A DNA stretch of 7,997 nucleotides. It comes from Prevotella sp. GTDB lineage: Bacteria; Bacteroidota; Bacteroidia; Bacteroidales; Bacteroidaceae. This document shows positions 1-5,447 of this stretch, in pieces. A program made the position numbers and the translations under genes. How positions within the stretch are numbered: position 1 is the first letter of the stretch; each line of letters begins with the position of its first letter. The DNA lies in assembly GCA_003447235.1 (NCBI GenBank), contig DLZV01000035.1, positions 1 through 7,997 on the forward strand, written 5' to 3'. The notes under the pieces are model-generated. The model did no database searches. It saw only the letters and a list, made by a program, of their open reading frames with translations, and had not been told where the DNA came from.

Positions 1-17
1 GTAATTATTAACAGAGT

Positions 18-50
18 ATTGTTCTATAAAAGATATTTTTATTATCTTTG
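18..50 (+). promoter_or_regulatory. Candidate Bacteroidetes-type promoter of the xpt cluster
   Basis: TATCTTTG at 43-50 matches the Bacteroidetes -7 element TAnnTTTG exactly. An ATTG at 18-21 sits 21 nt upstream as a weak -33 element (consensus TTTG, usual spacing about 19-20). Transcription would begin near 54-57, giving a leader of about 150 nt before the xpt start. The -7 match is seen directly; promoter use is inferred, and the -33 match is imperfect. Confidence 0.5.
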
Positions 51-56
51 CCCCCA

Positions 57-204
57 GTTTTTGATCGAAGACACGAGCGTGGGGCAACCTGCCTCCCTAC
101 GGCAGTCCTCAGTGCCATCCTTGCGAATCCGTCAGGATAGGCGCACGTCCTGTCCACCTCCTGTCTCCGCCCATGCCAAATCGAATATCAAATTTTGTCG
201 AAAT
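57..204 (+). promoter_or_regulatory. Possible structured 5' leader RNA upstream of xpt
   Basis: The leader contains nested complementary segments. 60-68 can pair with 181-192 (nine pairs, small bulge). GCGTGGG at 77-83 pairs with CCCATGC at 170-176 (one G-U). CTGCC at 89-93 pairs with GGCAG at 101-105. 112-120 pairs with 135-144 (one bulged A, one G-U). The result is a rod-like fold with an asymmetric central region and a terminal hairpin. The 3' arm of the small hairpin (101-105) could instead pair with either copy of TCCTGTC at 148-154 and 159-165, a possible switch. The outer stem ends about 12 nt before the xpt ATG. I do not see the purine-riboswitch core known from Firmicutes xpt leaders, nor a class I can name. 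All pairing was done by eye, so a functional RNA is inference. Confidence 0.33.
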
Positions 205-825
205 ATGAATTTCTTAGAAGAAAAGATCCTCACAACGGGAGTCATCAAAGAGGGCAATATCCTCAAGGTCGATAGTTTTCTGAACCATCAGATAGACATA
301 GACATCATGCGCCAAATAGCCTACGAGTTCAAGCGCAGGTTCCGCGGGGTGGAAGTCAACAAGGTCCTGACCATCGAGGCCAGCGGCATTGCCATTGCTA
401 CGCTCCTGGGCGACCTCTACGACGTACCCGTGGTCTTTGCGAAGAAGAGTCAGACGGCCAATAGTACCGATGACAAATACATCTCTCACGCCTATTCCTT
501 CACCCATAAGAAGCTCAACGATGTCTTCATCTCCAAGCCCTATCTCCACGCTACCGACAAGGTGCTGATTGTGGACGATTTCCTGGCCGACGGCGAGGCT
601 GCCCATGCCCTCATCGACTTGGTGAAGCAGGCGGGAGGCGAGATAGCCGGCATAGGCATTGCCATCGAGAAAGGCCAGCAGAAGGGTGGGGCTATGCTCC
701 GCAAGGAGGGCTACCAGGTCGAGTCCATCGCCATCATTGAGAGCATGGATTGGCAGACACAGACCATCCATTTCCGCAGTCAGGAGGAGAAGCCGCTGTT
801 GTCCACGAACCTTCAAGCAATCTGA
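205..825 (+). CDS. xpt: Xanthine phosphoribosyltransferase
   Basis: This 206-residue cytoplasmic enzyme converts xanthine plus PRPP to XMP for purine salvage. The type I PRTase PRPP loop is VLIVDDFLADGEA at residues 120-132. Strong Xpt family landmarks are LKVDSFLNHQID near 20-32, TIEASGIA at 56-63, VPVVFAKK at 74-81 and AGIGIAIEKG at 148-157, which closely follow Bacillus Xpt as I remember it. The usual length is about 190-195 residues; the extra residues lie at the C terminus. I chose the ATG at 205 because the family homology begins there; the open frame upstream back to 19 translates to unconvincing low-complexity sequence and overlaps the leader. There is no clear Shine-Dalgarno sequence, which is normal for Bacteroidota. 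It is followed after 6 nt by a nucleobase permease, the same pairing as xpt-pbuX elsewhere, which supports xanthine over guanine or adenine as substrate. Confidence 0.95.
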   Translation: MNFLEEKILTTGVIKEGNILKVDSFLNHQIDIDIMRQIAYEFKRRFRGVEVNKVLTIEASGIAIATLLGDLYDVPVVFAKKSQTANSTDDKYISHAYSFTHKKLNDVFISKPYLHATDKVLIVDDFLADGEAAHALIDLVKQAGGEIAGIGIAIEKGQQKGGAMLRKEGYQVESIAIIESMDWQTQTIHFRSQEEKPLLSTNLQAI

Positions 826-831
826 TACTAT

Positions 832-2128
832 ATGGCTTCTATTTATGAACTCAACGGCCGCGTGCCCGTACTTCAGGCCGTTCCCTTCGGACTGCAGCAC
901 GTCCTGGCGATGTTTGTCGCCAATATCACCCCGATCATCATCTTGGCCAATGTGGCTGGTGTGAATGCCGAGCTGAGCGCCGCACTTATCCAAAACTGTA
1001 TGGTCGTAGCCGGTATCGGTACTCTCGTCCAGCTCTATCCCGTGTGGCGTATCGGATCGCGCCTGCCTATCGTGATGGGTATCAGTTTCACCTTCCTCTC
1101 TTTGGCCATCGCTATCGCTACTACCCAGGGTATGGGCACGCTGATGGGAGCCGTCATCGTTGGCGGCCTGGTGGAAGGCTGCCTTGGATTGTTTCCCAAA
1201 TACTGGACCCGGCTCATCCCCCAAGTTGTGGCAGCTACGGTTGTGACGGCCATCGGTTTCTCCCTTCTCCCCATCGGAGCCAATAGTTTCGCGGGAGGGC
1301 AGGGCGCAGCCGACTTTGGTAGCGCCACCAACTGGGTCATAGGATCCGTGACGCTCCTCACCTGCCTCCTCACTCAGGTCTTTGCCCGAGGCTTCCTCCG
1401 TTCTCTCCGTCCTGGTAGGACTGGCCGTGGGCTACATTCTCTCTGTCTGTATGGGTGTGGTCGATTTTAGCGGTCTGAGCCATGTGGAAGTGGTGGCCCT
1501 TCCACGCCTTATGCCCTTCAAGCCCGAGTTCCATCTCGATGCCATTTTGGCCATCGTCTGCGTCTTCCTCGTCTCGGCTACAGAGACCATCGGCGACACC
1601 TCGGCCCTTTGCTCTGGAGCCCTCGGCCGCGAAGTGGAGCAAAAGGAGATGGGTGGTTCGGTGGCCTGTGATGGATTCCTCAGCACCTTGGCTGGCCTTT
1701 TCGGTTGCACCCCCATCACCTCCTTCTCCCAGAACGTCGGACTGGCGGCTATATCCAAGGTCGTCAACCGCTTCGTCATCGCCACGGGAGCCCTCATCAT
1801 GATCCTTGGCGGTTTGTTTCCCGTCGTGGGCACCGTTCTCACCACCATCCCGCAGCCCGTTCTCGGCGGTTGCACCATCATGATGTTTGGCAGCATTCTC
1901 TTCGCCGGTTTCGGCATGATGGCCAAGACGGGCTTCTCCCAGCGCAATATGATCATCGTCAGTCTCTCGCTCAGCGTTGGCCTCGGCTTCACCCAGGCTA
2001 CGGGCCTCTTTGCCATTTTCCCGAAGATTGTGCAGACCGTCTTTGCTGAAAACTGCGTGGCCGTGGTATTCCTGCTGGCCGTCGTCCTCAACCTCGTCCT
2101 TCCTAAGGAAATCGAAAAGAAAGCATAG
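832..2128 (+). pseudogene. pbuX: Xanthine/uracil permease (NCS2 family), interrupted by one frameshift
   Basis: Two adjacent frames together encode one NCS2 nucleobase:cation symporter of about 432 residues, the usual size for this 14-helix inner-membrane family. The 5' part runs from the ATG at 832 in frame 1 and stays family-like up to ARGFLRS (about 1384-1404); left uncorrected it stops at 1470 after nonsense sequence. The 3' part continues in frame 2 from about 1406 (SVLVGLAVGYI) to the TAG at 2126-2128. Family marks are present in both halves: QHVLAMFV in TM1 (residues 22-29), ATETIGD in TM8 with its acidic residue coded at 1583-1585, and the NCS2 signature beginning QNVG, coded from 1730. 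Both halves are intact and there is only one lesion, so this is either a very recent pseudogene or a sequence error. Xanthine is the likely substrate because the gene lies 6 nt behind xpt; uracil cannot be ruled out. Confidence 0.85.
1399..1412 (+). other. Frameshift site in the permease, in a CT dinucleotide repeat
   Basis: The permease frame changes within CGTTCTCTCCGTCC. Removing one T at 1401/1402 would join the frames as RLSVLVG. Adding back one TC unit to the short CT repeat would give RSLSVLVGL, which looks more like the [KR]S[IL]SVL-type pattern I recall for the family. Loss of one CT unit by slippage is therefore the simpler explanation, but the ancestral sequence cannot be proved from this window. 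Confidence 0.6.
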
Positions 2129-2133
2129 CACCT

Positions 2134-2532
2134 ATGGCCAAGAAAAACTATATACTAGAGAATAAAGACTGGCTGATTGCCAAGGCCCAGGAAGAGGGCG
2201 TGAAGCCGCTCGCCAGGGGAGTCTATTATAAGGTATTGGCCTCGGGTCCTGCTGACGGGCCGCAACCCACGCGCAGGAGTATCGTCACGGCCCACTATAC
2301 GGGCCGCACCATCAATGGGAGAAAGTTTGACTCCAGTCGGGGTGGCGTGGCTCCTGCCTTCCGCCTCTCCGACCTTATCGAGGGATGGATCGTAGCCATG
2401 CAGGCCATGCACGTCGGCGACCGATGGGAGATCTATGTGCCCGCCGAACTGGGCTACGGCAAGTATTCGCAGCCCGGCATCCCGGGAGGATCGACGCTGG
2501 TCTTCGACATTGAGCTCCTCGCTATAGCATAA
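2134..2532 (+). CDS. FKBP-type peptidyl-prolyl cis-trans isomerase
   Basis: This 132-residue protein has a short helical N-terminal part (about 1-35) and one FKBP domain (about 36-132). It would catalyse cis-trans isomerisation of X-Pro bonds and assist folding. The FK506-pocket residues are recognisable: Y55 in HYTG, F65 and D66 in KFDSS, F76, W85 in EGW, Y108 in ELGYG and F124 in LVFDIEL. There is no signal peptide or membrane segment, so it is probably cytoplasmic, unlike many periplasmic or lipoprotein FKBPs of Bacteroidota. The ATG lies 5 nt after the permease stop, so it is probably co-transcribed with xpt and the permease, although no functional link to purine salvage is evident. The family is certain; the client proteins are unknown. 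Confidence 0.93.
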   Translation: MAKKNYILENKDWLIAKAQEEGVKPLARGVYYKVLASGPADGPQPTRRSIVTAHYTGRTINGRKFDSSRGGVAPAFRLSDLIEGWIVAMQAMHVGDRWEIYVPAELGYGKYSQPGIPGGSTLVFDIELLAIA

Positions 2533-2547
2533 AGAGAAAGCGTACAA

Positions 2548-2613
2548 CCCTCTTTCCTCATTCTCACCTCTTTCCCCATCCCTCCTCTGTCCTCATCCCT
2601 CACCCCTGTCTTC
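2548..2613 (+). terminator. C/T-rich, G-poor tract: possible Rho-utilisation region
   Basis: 59 of 66 bases are pyrimidine, with only two G (2589 and 2608), directly after the FKBP stop. Long C-rich, G-poor RNA without strong structure is the classical character of a Rho-loading site, and this is where the xpt cluster should end. A short hairpin, TCTTC/GAAGA at 2609-2613 and 2621-2625, follows but has no U-run, so an intrinsic terminator is not supported. The rest of the 2533-2671 gap is purine-rich and A-rich towards the pabB start; I see no TAnnTTTG promoter for pabB in it. Composition is seen directly; the role is inferred. Confidence 0.3.
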
Positions 2614-2671
2614 GGCAAAAGAAGAATCGGGAGGGCATGAGGCATATAGGATGAAATAACAAAAACCGATC

Positions 2672-3658
2672 ATGAAACAAGAAATCATCAATCAACTCAA
2701 CCAACTGGCAAAGGAGAACGAGCCCTTTCTCTTTGTCATCAACTATGAGGGCACAGAAGCCTATATCCGCAAGTTGTCGGAGATCGATCCCGCAGCGTGT
2801 CTCTACGATTTTGAGGGAGTAAGCAATGCTGGCACCATGGCGAGCCAGCCGCTCCCGTCGTCCATTCTGTGGGATGTGGAGGCCCCTCTATATGAGGACT
2901 ACGAGAAGAGCTTCGAGGTTGTGGAGCGCCATATCAAAGCAGGCGACACCCACCTCGTCAATCTCACCAGTCCTGTGGCCGTGCGCTGCAACCTCTCGCT
3001 GGAGGAGATCTTCCTCCACACCCAGGGAAAATATAAACTGATGCTGAAGAATGGAGACCAGGGCTTTGTCTGCTTCTCTCCCGAGACCTTTGTCCGCATC
3101 AATGAGGGTCGCATCTATTCCTATCCGATGAAGGGCACCATCGACGCCACCTTGCCCAATGCCGAGCAAATCATCATGGCTGATGAGAAAGAGGCTGCCG
3201 AGCACGTCTCCGTCGTCGAACTGATTAGTGAAGATCTGAGCCGTGTGTCGTCCGACGTCCGTGTAGATCGCTATCGCTATGTGGATCGTCTTCATACCAA
3301 TAAGGGAGATATCCTTCAGACCAGTAGCGAGGTCAGCGGTCTCTTGCCTGCCGACTACCCTGGCCGTTTGGGCGAGATCATCGACGCCCAGTTGCCAGCA
3401 GGATCCATCACGGGTGCTCCCAAGGCAAAGACCGTGGAGGTCATCCGCGATGCAGAGCACTACGACCGGGGCTACTATACGGGCATCATGGGCATCTACG
3501 ACCGTGGCAACCTTAATACGGGCGTGATGATTCGTTTCTTGGAGCAGGACGCCCACGGCATGTGCTACAAGGCTGGAGGCGGCGTCACCTCCCAAAGCGT
3601 CTGTCGTAAGGAGTATGAGGAAGTCATCCGCAAGGTCTATCTTCCCTTGGAGCGATGA
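2672..3658 (+). CDS. pabB: Aminodeoxychorismate synthase component I (PabB)
   Basis: This 328-residue chorismate-binding enzyme forms 4-amino-4-deoxychorismate from chorismate, with ammonia from a PabA amidotransferase that is not in this window. The catalytic core fills almost the whole protein: CFSPETF at 134-140, YPMKGT at 151-156, LPAGSITGAPKAKT at 241-254, DRGYYTG at 265-271 and the AGGGVTSQS loop at 301-309. Lys154 in the PxKGT motif is the PabB-type nucleophile; anthranilate synthase TrpE has Ala there, so PABA synthesis is the better call. It lacks much of the N-terminal domain of the ~450-residue E. coli PabB, and such short forms are known in Bacteroidota. The usual DLxRNDLxRV segment reads ELISEDLSRV (183-192) here, an unusual substitution. 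It overlaps the next gene by ATGA, implying translational coupling. Confidence 0.92.
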   Translation: MKQEIINQLNQLAKENEPFLFVINYEGTEAYIRKLSEIDPAACLYDFEGVSNAGTMASQPLPSSILWDVEAPLYEDYEKSFEVVERHIKAGDTHLVNLTSPVAVRCNLSLEEIFLHTQGKYKLMLKNGDQGFVCFSPETFVRINEGRIYSYPMKGTIDATLPNAEQIIMADEKEAAEHVSVVELISEDLSRVSSDVRVDRYRYVDRLHTNKGDILQTSSEVSGLLPADYPGRLGEIIDAQLPAGSITGAPKAKTVEVIRDAEHYDRGYYTGIMGIYDRGNLNTGVMIRFLEQDAHGMCYKAGGGVTSQSVCRKEYEEVIRKVYLPLER

Positions 3659-4305
3659 GGCCGAGCTCTATGTCCCAGGCTGCGGAGTGTGGCAAGGAGA
3701 CTGATCTGAGATTTGTCGAGACCATCAAGGTTCAGTTTGGACGGGCGCAGGCCTTGCCCTATCACCAGGCCAGGATGGAGCGGACGATCCGCCATTTCTT
3801 CCCCTCCTTGGCCTCCGATGCCATGCCCAGCCTGGAGCGTCTTTTGGTGCCTACGCCCGAGATGGCACTCTTCAAGGCCCGCGTGGTCTATGGTGCGCAG
3901 GGGGTGGAAGCCGTGGAGTATGCCCCCTACGTCATGCGGACTATCCGTAGCTTGCAAGTGGTGGAGGACGACGCCATCGACTACAGCTTCAAGCGATGCG
4001 ACCGCACGTCGCTCAGCGCCCTTGTAGCGCGAAAGGGTGAGTGTGACGAGATCATCATCGTCAAGAACGGACTCCTCACCGATACCTCCTACACCAACCT
4101 CGCCCTCTTCGATGGCCACGAATGGGTCACGCCCCGCAAACCCTTGCTGGCTGGCACCAGGCGTGCCGCGCTCTTAGACCAAGGCGTGCTGCAGCAGGCC
4201 GACCTTTCTGTGGCCGACCTACGGGCGGCTCAGAAGGCCCGCCTCTTCAATGCCATGATCGATTTCGGATCCTGTGAGGTAGAGACGAAGCACGTTCATT
4301 ATTAA
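3655..4305 (+). CDS. pabC: Aminotransferase class IV protein, probable 4-amino-4-deoxychorismate lyase (PabC)
   Basis: This 216-residue PLP enzyme of fold type IV probably eliminates pyruvate from aminodeoxychorismate to give p-aminobenzoate. Visible landmarks are ETIKVQFGRAQALPYHQAR at 22-40, a DYSFKRCDR segment (109-117) whose Lys113 is the likely Schiff-base lysine, GLLTDTSYTNLALFDG at 139-154 (the family's G-[VI]-x-E-x-[ST]-x-x-N region, with TDT where a Glu is common), and TPRKPLLAGTRR at 159-170. It is shorter than E. coli PabC (269 residues) and the sequence is diverged, so the reaction rests largely on its position: its ATG overlaps the pabB stop by 4 nt. A second in-frame ATG at 3670 would shorten it by five residues. 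The alternative is another branched-chain or D-amino-acid type class IV aminotransferase, which the context makes unlikely. Confidence 0.85.
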   Translation: MRPSSMSQAAECGKETDLRFVETIKVQFGRAQALPYHQARMERTIRHFFPSLASDAMPSLERLLVPTPEMALFKARVVYGAQGVEAVEYAPYVMRTIRSLQVVEDDAIDYSFKRCDRTSLSALVARKGECDEIIIVKNGLLTDTSYTNLALFDGHEWVTPRKPLLAGTRRAALLDQGVLQQADLSVADLRAAQKARLFNAMIDFGSCEVETKHVHY

Positions 4306-4326
4306 TATATTACCTTATATATATTA
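4303..4326. terminator. AT-rich perfect inverted repeat at the pabC stop
   Basis: TAATATAT at 4303-4310 and ATATATTA at 4319-4326 are perfectly complementary (8 bp, 8-nt loop), and the left arm contains the pabC stop codon. It lies between convergent pabC and the TPR gene, where a transcription end is expected. The stem is all A-T and so weak, with no long U-run after it. Termination is inferred and uncertain. Confidence 0.3.
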
Positions 4327-4332
4327 TGTGTG

Positions 4333-4429
4333 GCTATTTTCTCTACGATTCTATGAGGGAAGCTACTTTCTCTATGCTTCTATGAGCGAAGCTGTTTCTC
4401 TGTGCTTCTATGAGCGAAGCTATTTCCTC
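4333..4429. repeat. Three tandem 28-29-nt degenerate repeats plus a partial fourth, each with a small hairpin
   Basis: Units run 4333-4361 (29 nt), 4362-4390 (29 nt), 4391-4418 (28 nt) and a partial unit 4419-4429. Each begins GCTA/GCTG-TTTC and ends CTATGAGCGAA or a close variant. Units 2 and 3 hold GCTTC-TATGAGC-GAAGC, a 5-bp stem with a 7-nt loop (4376-4392 and 4404-4420); in unit 1 only the core TTC/GAA is kept. The last copy runs into the stop codon of the minus-strand TPR gene. It could be a bidirectional transcription-end structure or a slippage-prone minisatellite. The repeat is seen directly; its role is not known. Confidence 0.75.
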
Positions 4430-5139
4430 GGTTTCTTCTCCCTGATCGCTTCGTAGTAGGCCTGGAGCGACGTGCGCGGCACGCCCCACGACACCAGCAG
4501 GTCGAGATCTCGTCGAGCCTCCGTCCATCGTTGCCCGACGATGTAGATATGGATGCGGGAGAGGATATACTCCTCATTGGTCGGGTCGCGGAGGAGCGCC
4601 TGCGTATAGTCGTATTCTGCCAGCAGATACTGCTTGCGCTCCAGTTCCATCCCCGCCCTTGCCGCATAGGCCACCGCACTATCCGGAAACTGTTCCACGA
4701 GCATGTTGGCCTGGTCCATGGCCTCTGTCTTACGATTGTCGAGGTCGTTGAGCAAGGCCAGTCCCAGCAGCGCCTCGAAGTGGCCAGGAACGATAGTCAG
4801 CAGGTTCGTATAGTCGAGCCTGGCAAACTTATAGCGTCCGAGTTTGGTATTGGTGAAGGCACGGAAATAGAGGGCCGCAGGGTTTCCCGGGTCTTTGCGT
4901 AGCACCTCGTCATACTCCGCCTTGGCATATTCGTAGTCGCCCATCCGCAGGTTCCATCCCGCCTTTTTCAGTCTGAGGTCGATACTATCCGGACGCTGTC
5001 TCAGTTCGTCGCGCGCTGCCGCCAGCGAATCCTCCATCCATTTCGGATTTTGCGCCTGACAAGGCAGCAGGGCGTAGAAAGCCGACAGGAGCAGCAACGG
5101 CTTCCTCCAGCGGCCACAAATCATATTCTTTCTTTTCAT
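4420..5139 (-). CDS. Exported tetratricopeptide-repeat (TPR) protein
   Basis: This 239-residue protein has an N-terminal signal peptide: basic n-region (MKRKNMICGRWRK), hydrophobic PLLLLSAFYALLP (14-26) and a likely cleavage near CQAQ (27-30). Then come about four to five TPR-like helix pairs across roughly residues 51-220, with typical W/Y-G-Y-A-P patterns such as GDYEYAKAEYDEVLRKDPGN (67-86) and KQYLLAEYDYTQALLRDPTN (169-188). TPRs bind proteins, so it is probably a periplasmic scaffold or partner; no catalytic motif is seen and no specific partner can be named. LLPC is a poor lipobox because of Pro at -1, so a lipoprotein is less likely. The start at 5139 lies 4 nt from a strong -7 element. 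An in-frame ATG at 5124, after an A-rich stretch, keeps the signal peptide and is a real alternative. The open frame extends to 5232 but would include the promoter. Confidence 0.85.
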   Translation of the reverse strand: MKRKNMICGRWRKPLLLLSAFYALLPCQAQNPKWMEDSLAAARDELRQRPDSIDLRLKKAGWNLRMGDYEYAKAEYDEVLRKDPGNPAALYFRAFTNTKLGRYKFARLDYTNLLTIVPGHFEALLGLALLNDLDNRKTEAMDQANMLVEQFPDSAVAYAARAGMELERKQYLLAEYDYTQALLRDPTNEEYILSRIHIYIVGQRWTEARRDLDLLVSWGVPRTSLQAYYEAIREKKPRK

Positions 5140-5143
5140 GACG

Positions 5144-5174
5144 CAAAGATAGTGCAAATCGAGTGCAATACAAA
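5144..5174 (-). promoter_or_regulatory. Strong Bacteroidetes-type promoter of the TPR gene
   Basis: Read on the minus strand, TTTG (5174-5171), a 19-nt spacer and TATCTTTG (5151-5144) fit the Bacteroidetes sigma factor consensus exactly. Only four bases separate the -7 element from the ATG at 5139, so the transcript would start at or next to that codon. Either the mRNA is leaderless or translation begins at the ATG at 5124. Confidence 0.75.
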
Positions 5175-5237
5175 AAGAATAACATTCTTTATTATTGCCG
5201 AGATGCCGCCTATCTTCTTGAAAGTAGTGCAAATCGA
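5150..5237. repeat. Direct repeat of a 13-mer, one copy in the TPR promoter spacer
   Basis: TAGTGCAAATCGA occurs at 5150-5162 and again at 5225-5237, 75 nt apart; the core AGTGCAA occurs a third time at 5162-5168. The first copy overlaps the -7 element and spacer of the minus-strand promoter. The second is followed on the minus strand by TACTTTCA, a damaged -7 element, and lacks a TTTG at -33. It may be a duplicated promoter that has decayed, or a pair of operator sites. Confidence 0.55.
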
Positions 5238-5290
5238 TTGCTTCCGTTGCTCCCTATCTTGTGTGAAGGTAATGAAAAATCGTTTCTACT

Positions 5291-5322
5291 TTTGGTTGTT
5301 TGGAAAAAGAAAATTACCTTTG
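5291..5322 (+). promoter_or_regulatory. Promoter of murF-alr
   Basis: TTTG at 5291-5294, a 20-nt spacer and TACCTTTG at 5315-5322 match the Bacteroidetes consensus. Transcription would start near 5327-5330 and leave a leader of about 120 nt. A second perfect -7 match, TACTTTTG at 5287-5294, overlaps the -33 element but has no well-spaced TTTG upstream; it may be a weaker tandem start. In the leader, TGCAGA (5385-5390) and TCTGCA (5403-5408) can form a hairpin, and AAGTC (5395-5399) can alternatively pair with GACTT (5423-5427). Confidence 0.65.
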
Positions 5323-5334
5323 CAGCATCATAAC

Positions 5335-5433
5335 ATGGTGAAAAATCGCAAAAGCGGAACTTTGCCATGCCAATGCACTTGTTTTGCAGAAGTTAAGTCA
5401 CATCTGCAGGATCAGTCAATAGGACTTGTTTAG
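5335..5433 (+). CDS. Possible small leader ORF (32 residues, Cys-rich)
   Basis: An ATG 5-8 nt after the predicted murF-alr start site opens a 32-codon frame ending in TAG at 5431-5433, 14 nt before the murF-alr ATG and in a different frame. The peptide begins MVKNRKSG and contains LPCQCTC, with three cysteines spaced C-x-C-x-C. Its place between promoter and gene suits a leader peptide or a small protein made in tandem with murF-alr. There is no recognisable ribosome binding site and I know no matching family, and a frame of this length can arise by chance, so this is a weak call. Confidence 0.22.
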   Translation: MVKNRKSGTLPCQCTCFAEVKSHLQDQSIGLV

Positions 5434-5447
5434 AATAAAAAGGCAAG

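Noticed and set aside
19..204. N-terminal extension of xpt from a TTG at 19
   Set aside because: The extra 62 residues match nothing in the Xpt family, and the TTG overlaps the predicted promoter. Family similarity begins exactly at the ATG at 205.
57..204. Known riboswitch (purine, TPP, cobalamin, ZTP) or SRP RNA in the xpt leader
   Set aside because: I looked for the core motifs of these classes by eye and did not find them. A fragment resembling GTCAGG at 131-136 lacks the GGAAG tetraloop region of SRP RNA.
214..1224. 336-codon minus-strand open frame across xpt and the permease start
   Set aside because: Antisense to two well-supported genes; the translation is H/D/G-rich with no family features. 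Similar antisense frames at 1370-2131 and 2888-3595 are rejected for the same reason.
2580..2635. Intrinsic terminator from CCCTCC (2580-2585) pairing with GGAGGG (2630-2635)
   Set aside because: The loop is over 40 nt and no U-run follows; the C/T-rich composition makes such a match likely by chance.
4333..4429. CRISPR array
   Set aside because: The units are directly tandem with no unique spacers between them, are degenerate, and no cas genes are present.
4343..4528. Repeat-containing minus-strand frame (61 codons) through the tandem repeats
   Set aside because: The repetitive peptide is simply the 29-nt repeat translated. It overlaps the TPR gene end out of frame and has no start signal.
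5140..5232. Upstream extension of the TPR protein to an ATG at 5232
   Set aside because: It would put the promoter inside the coding region and place 31 non-conserved residues before a normal signal peptide.
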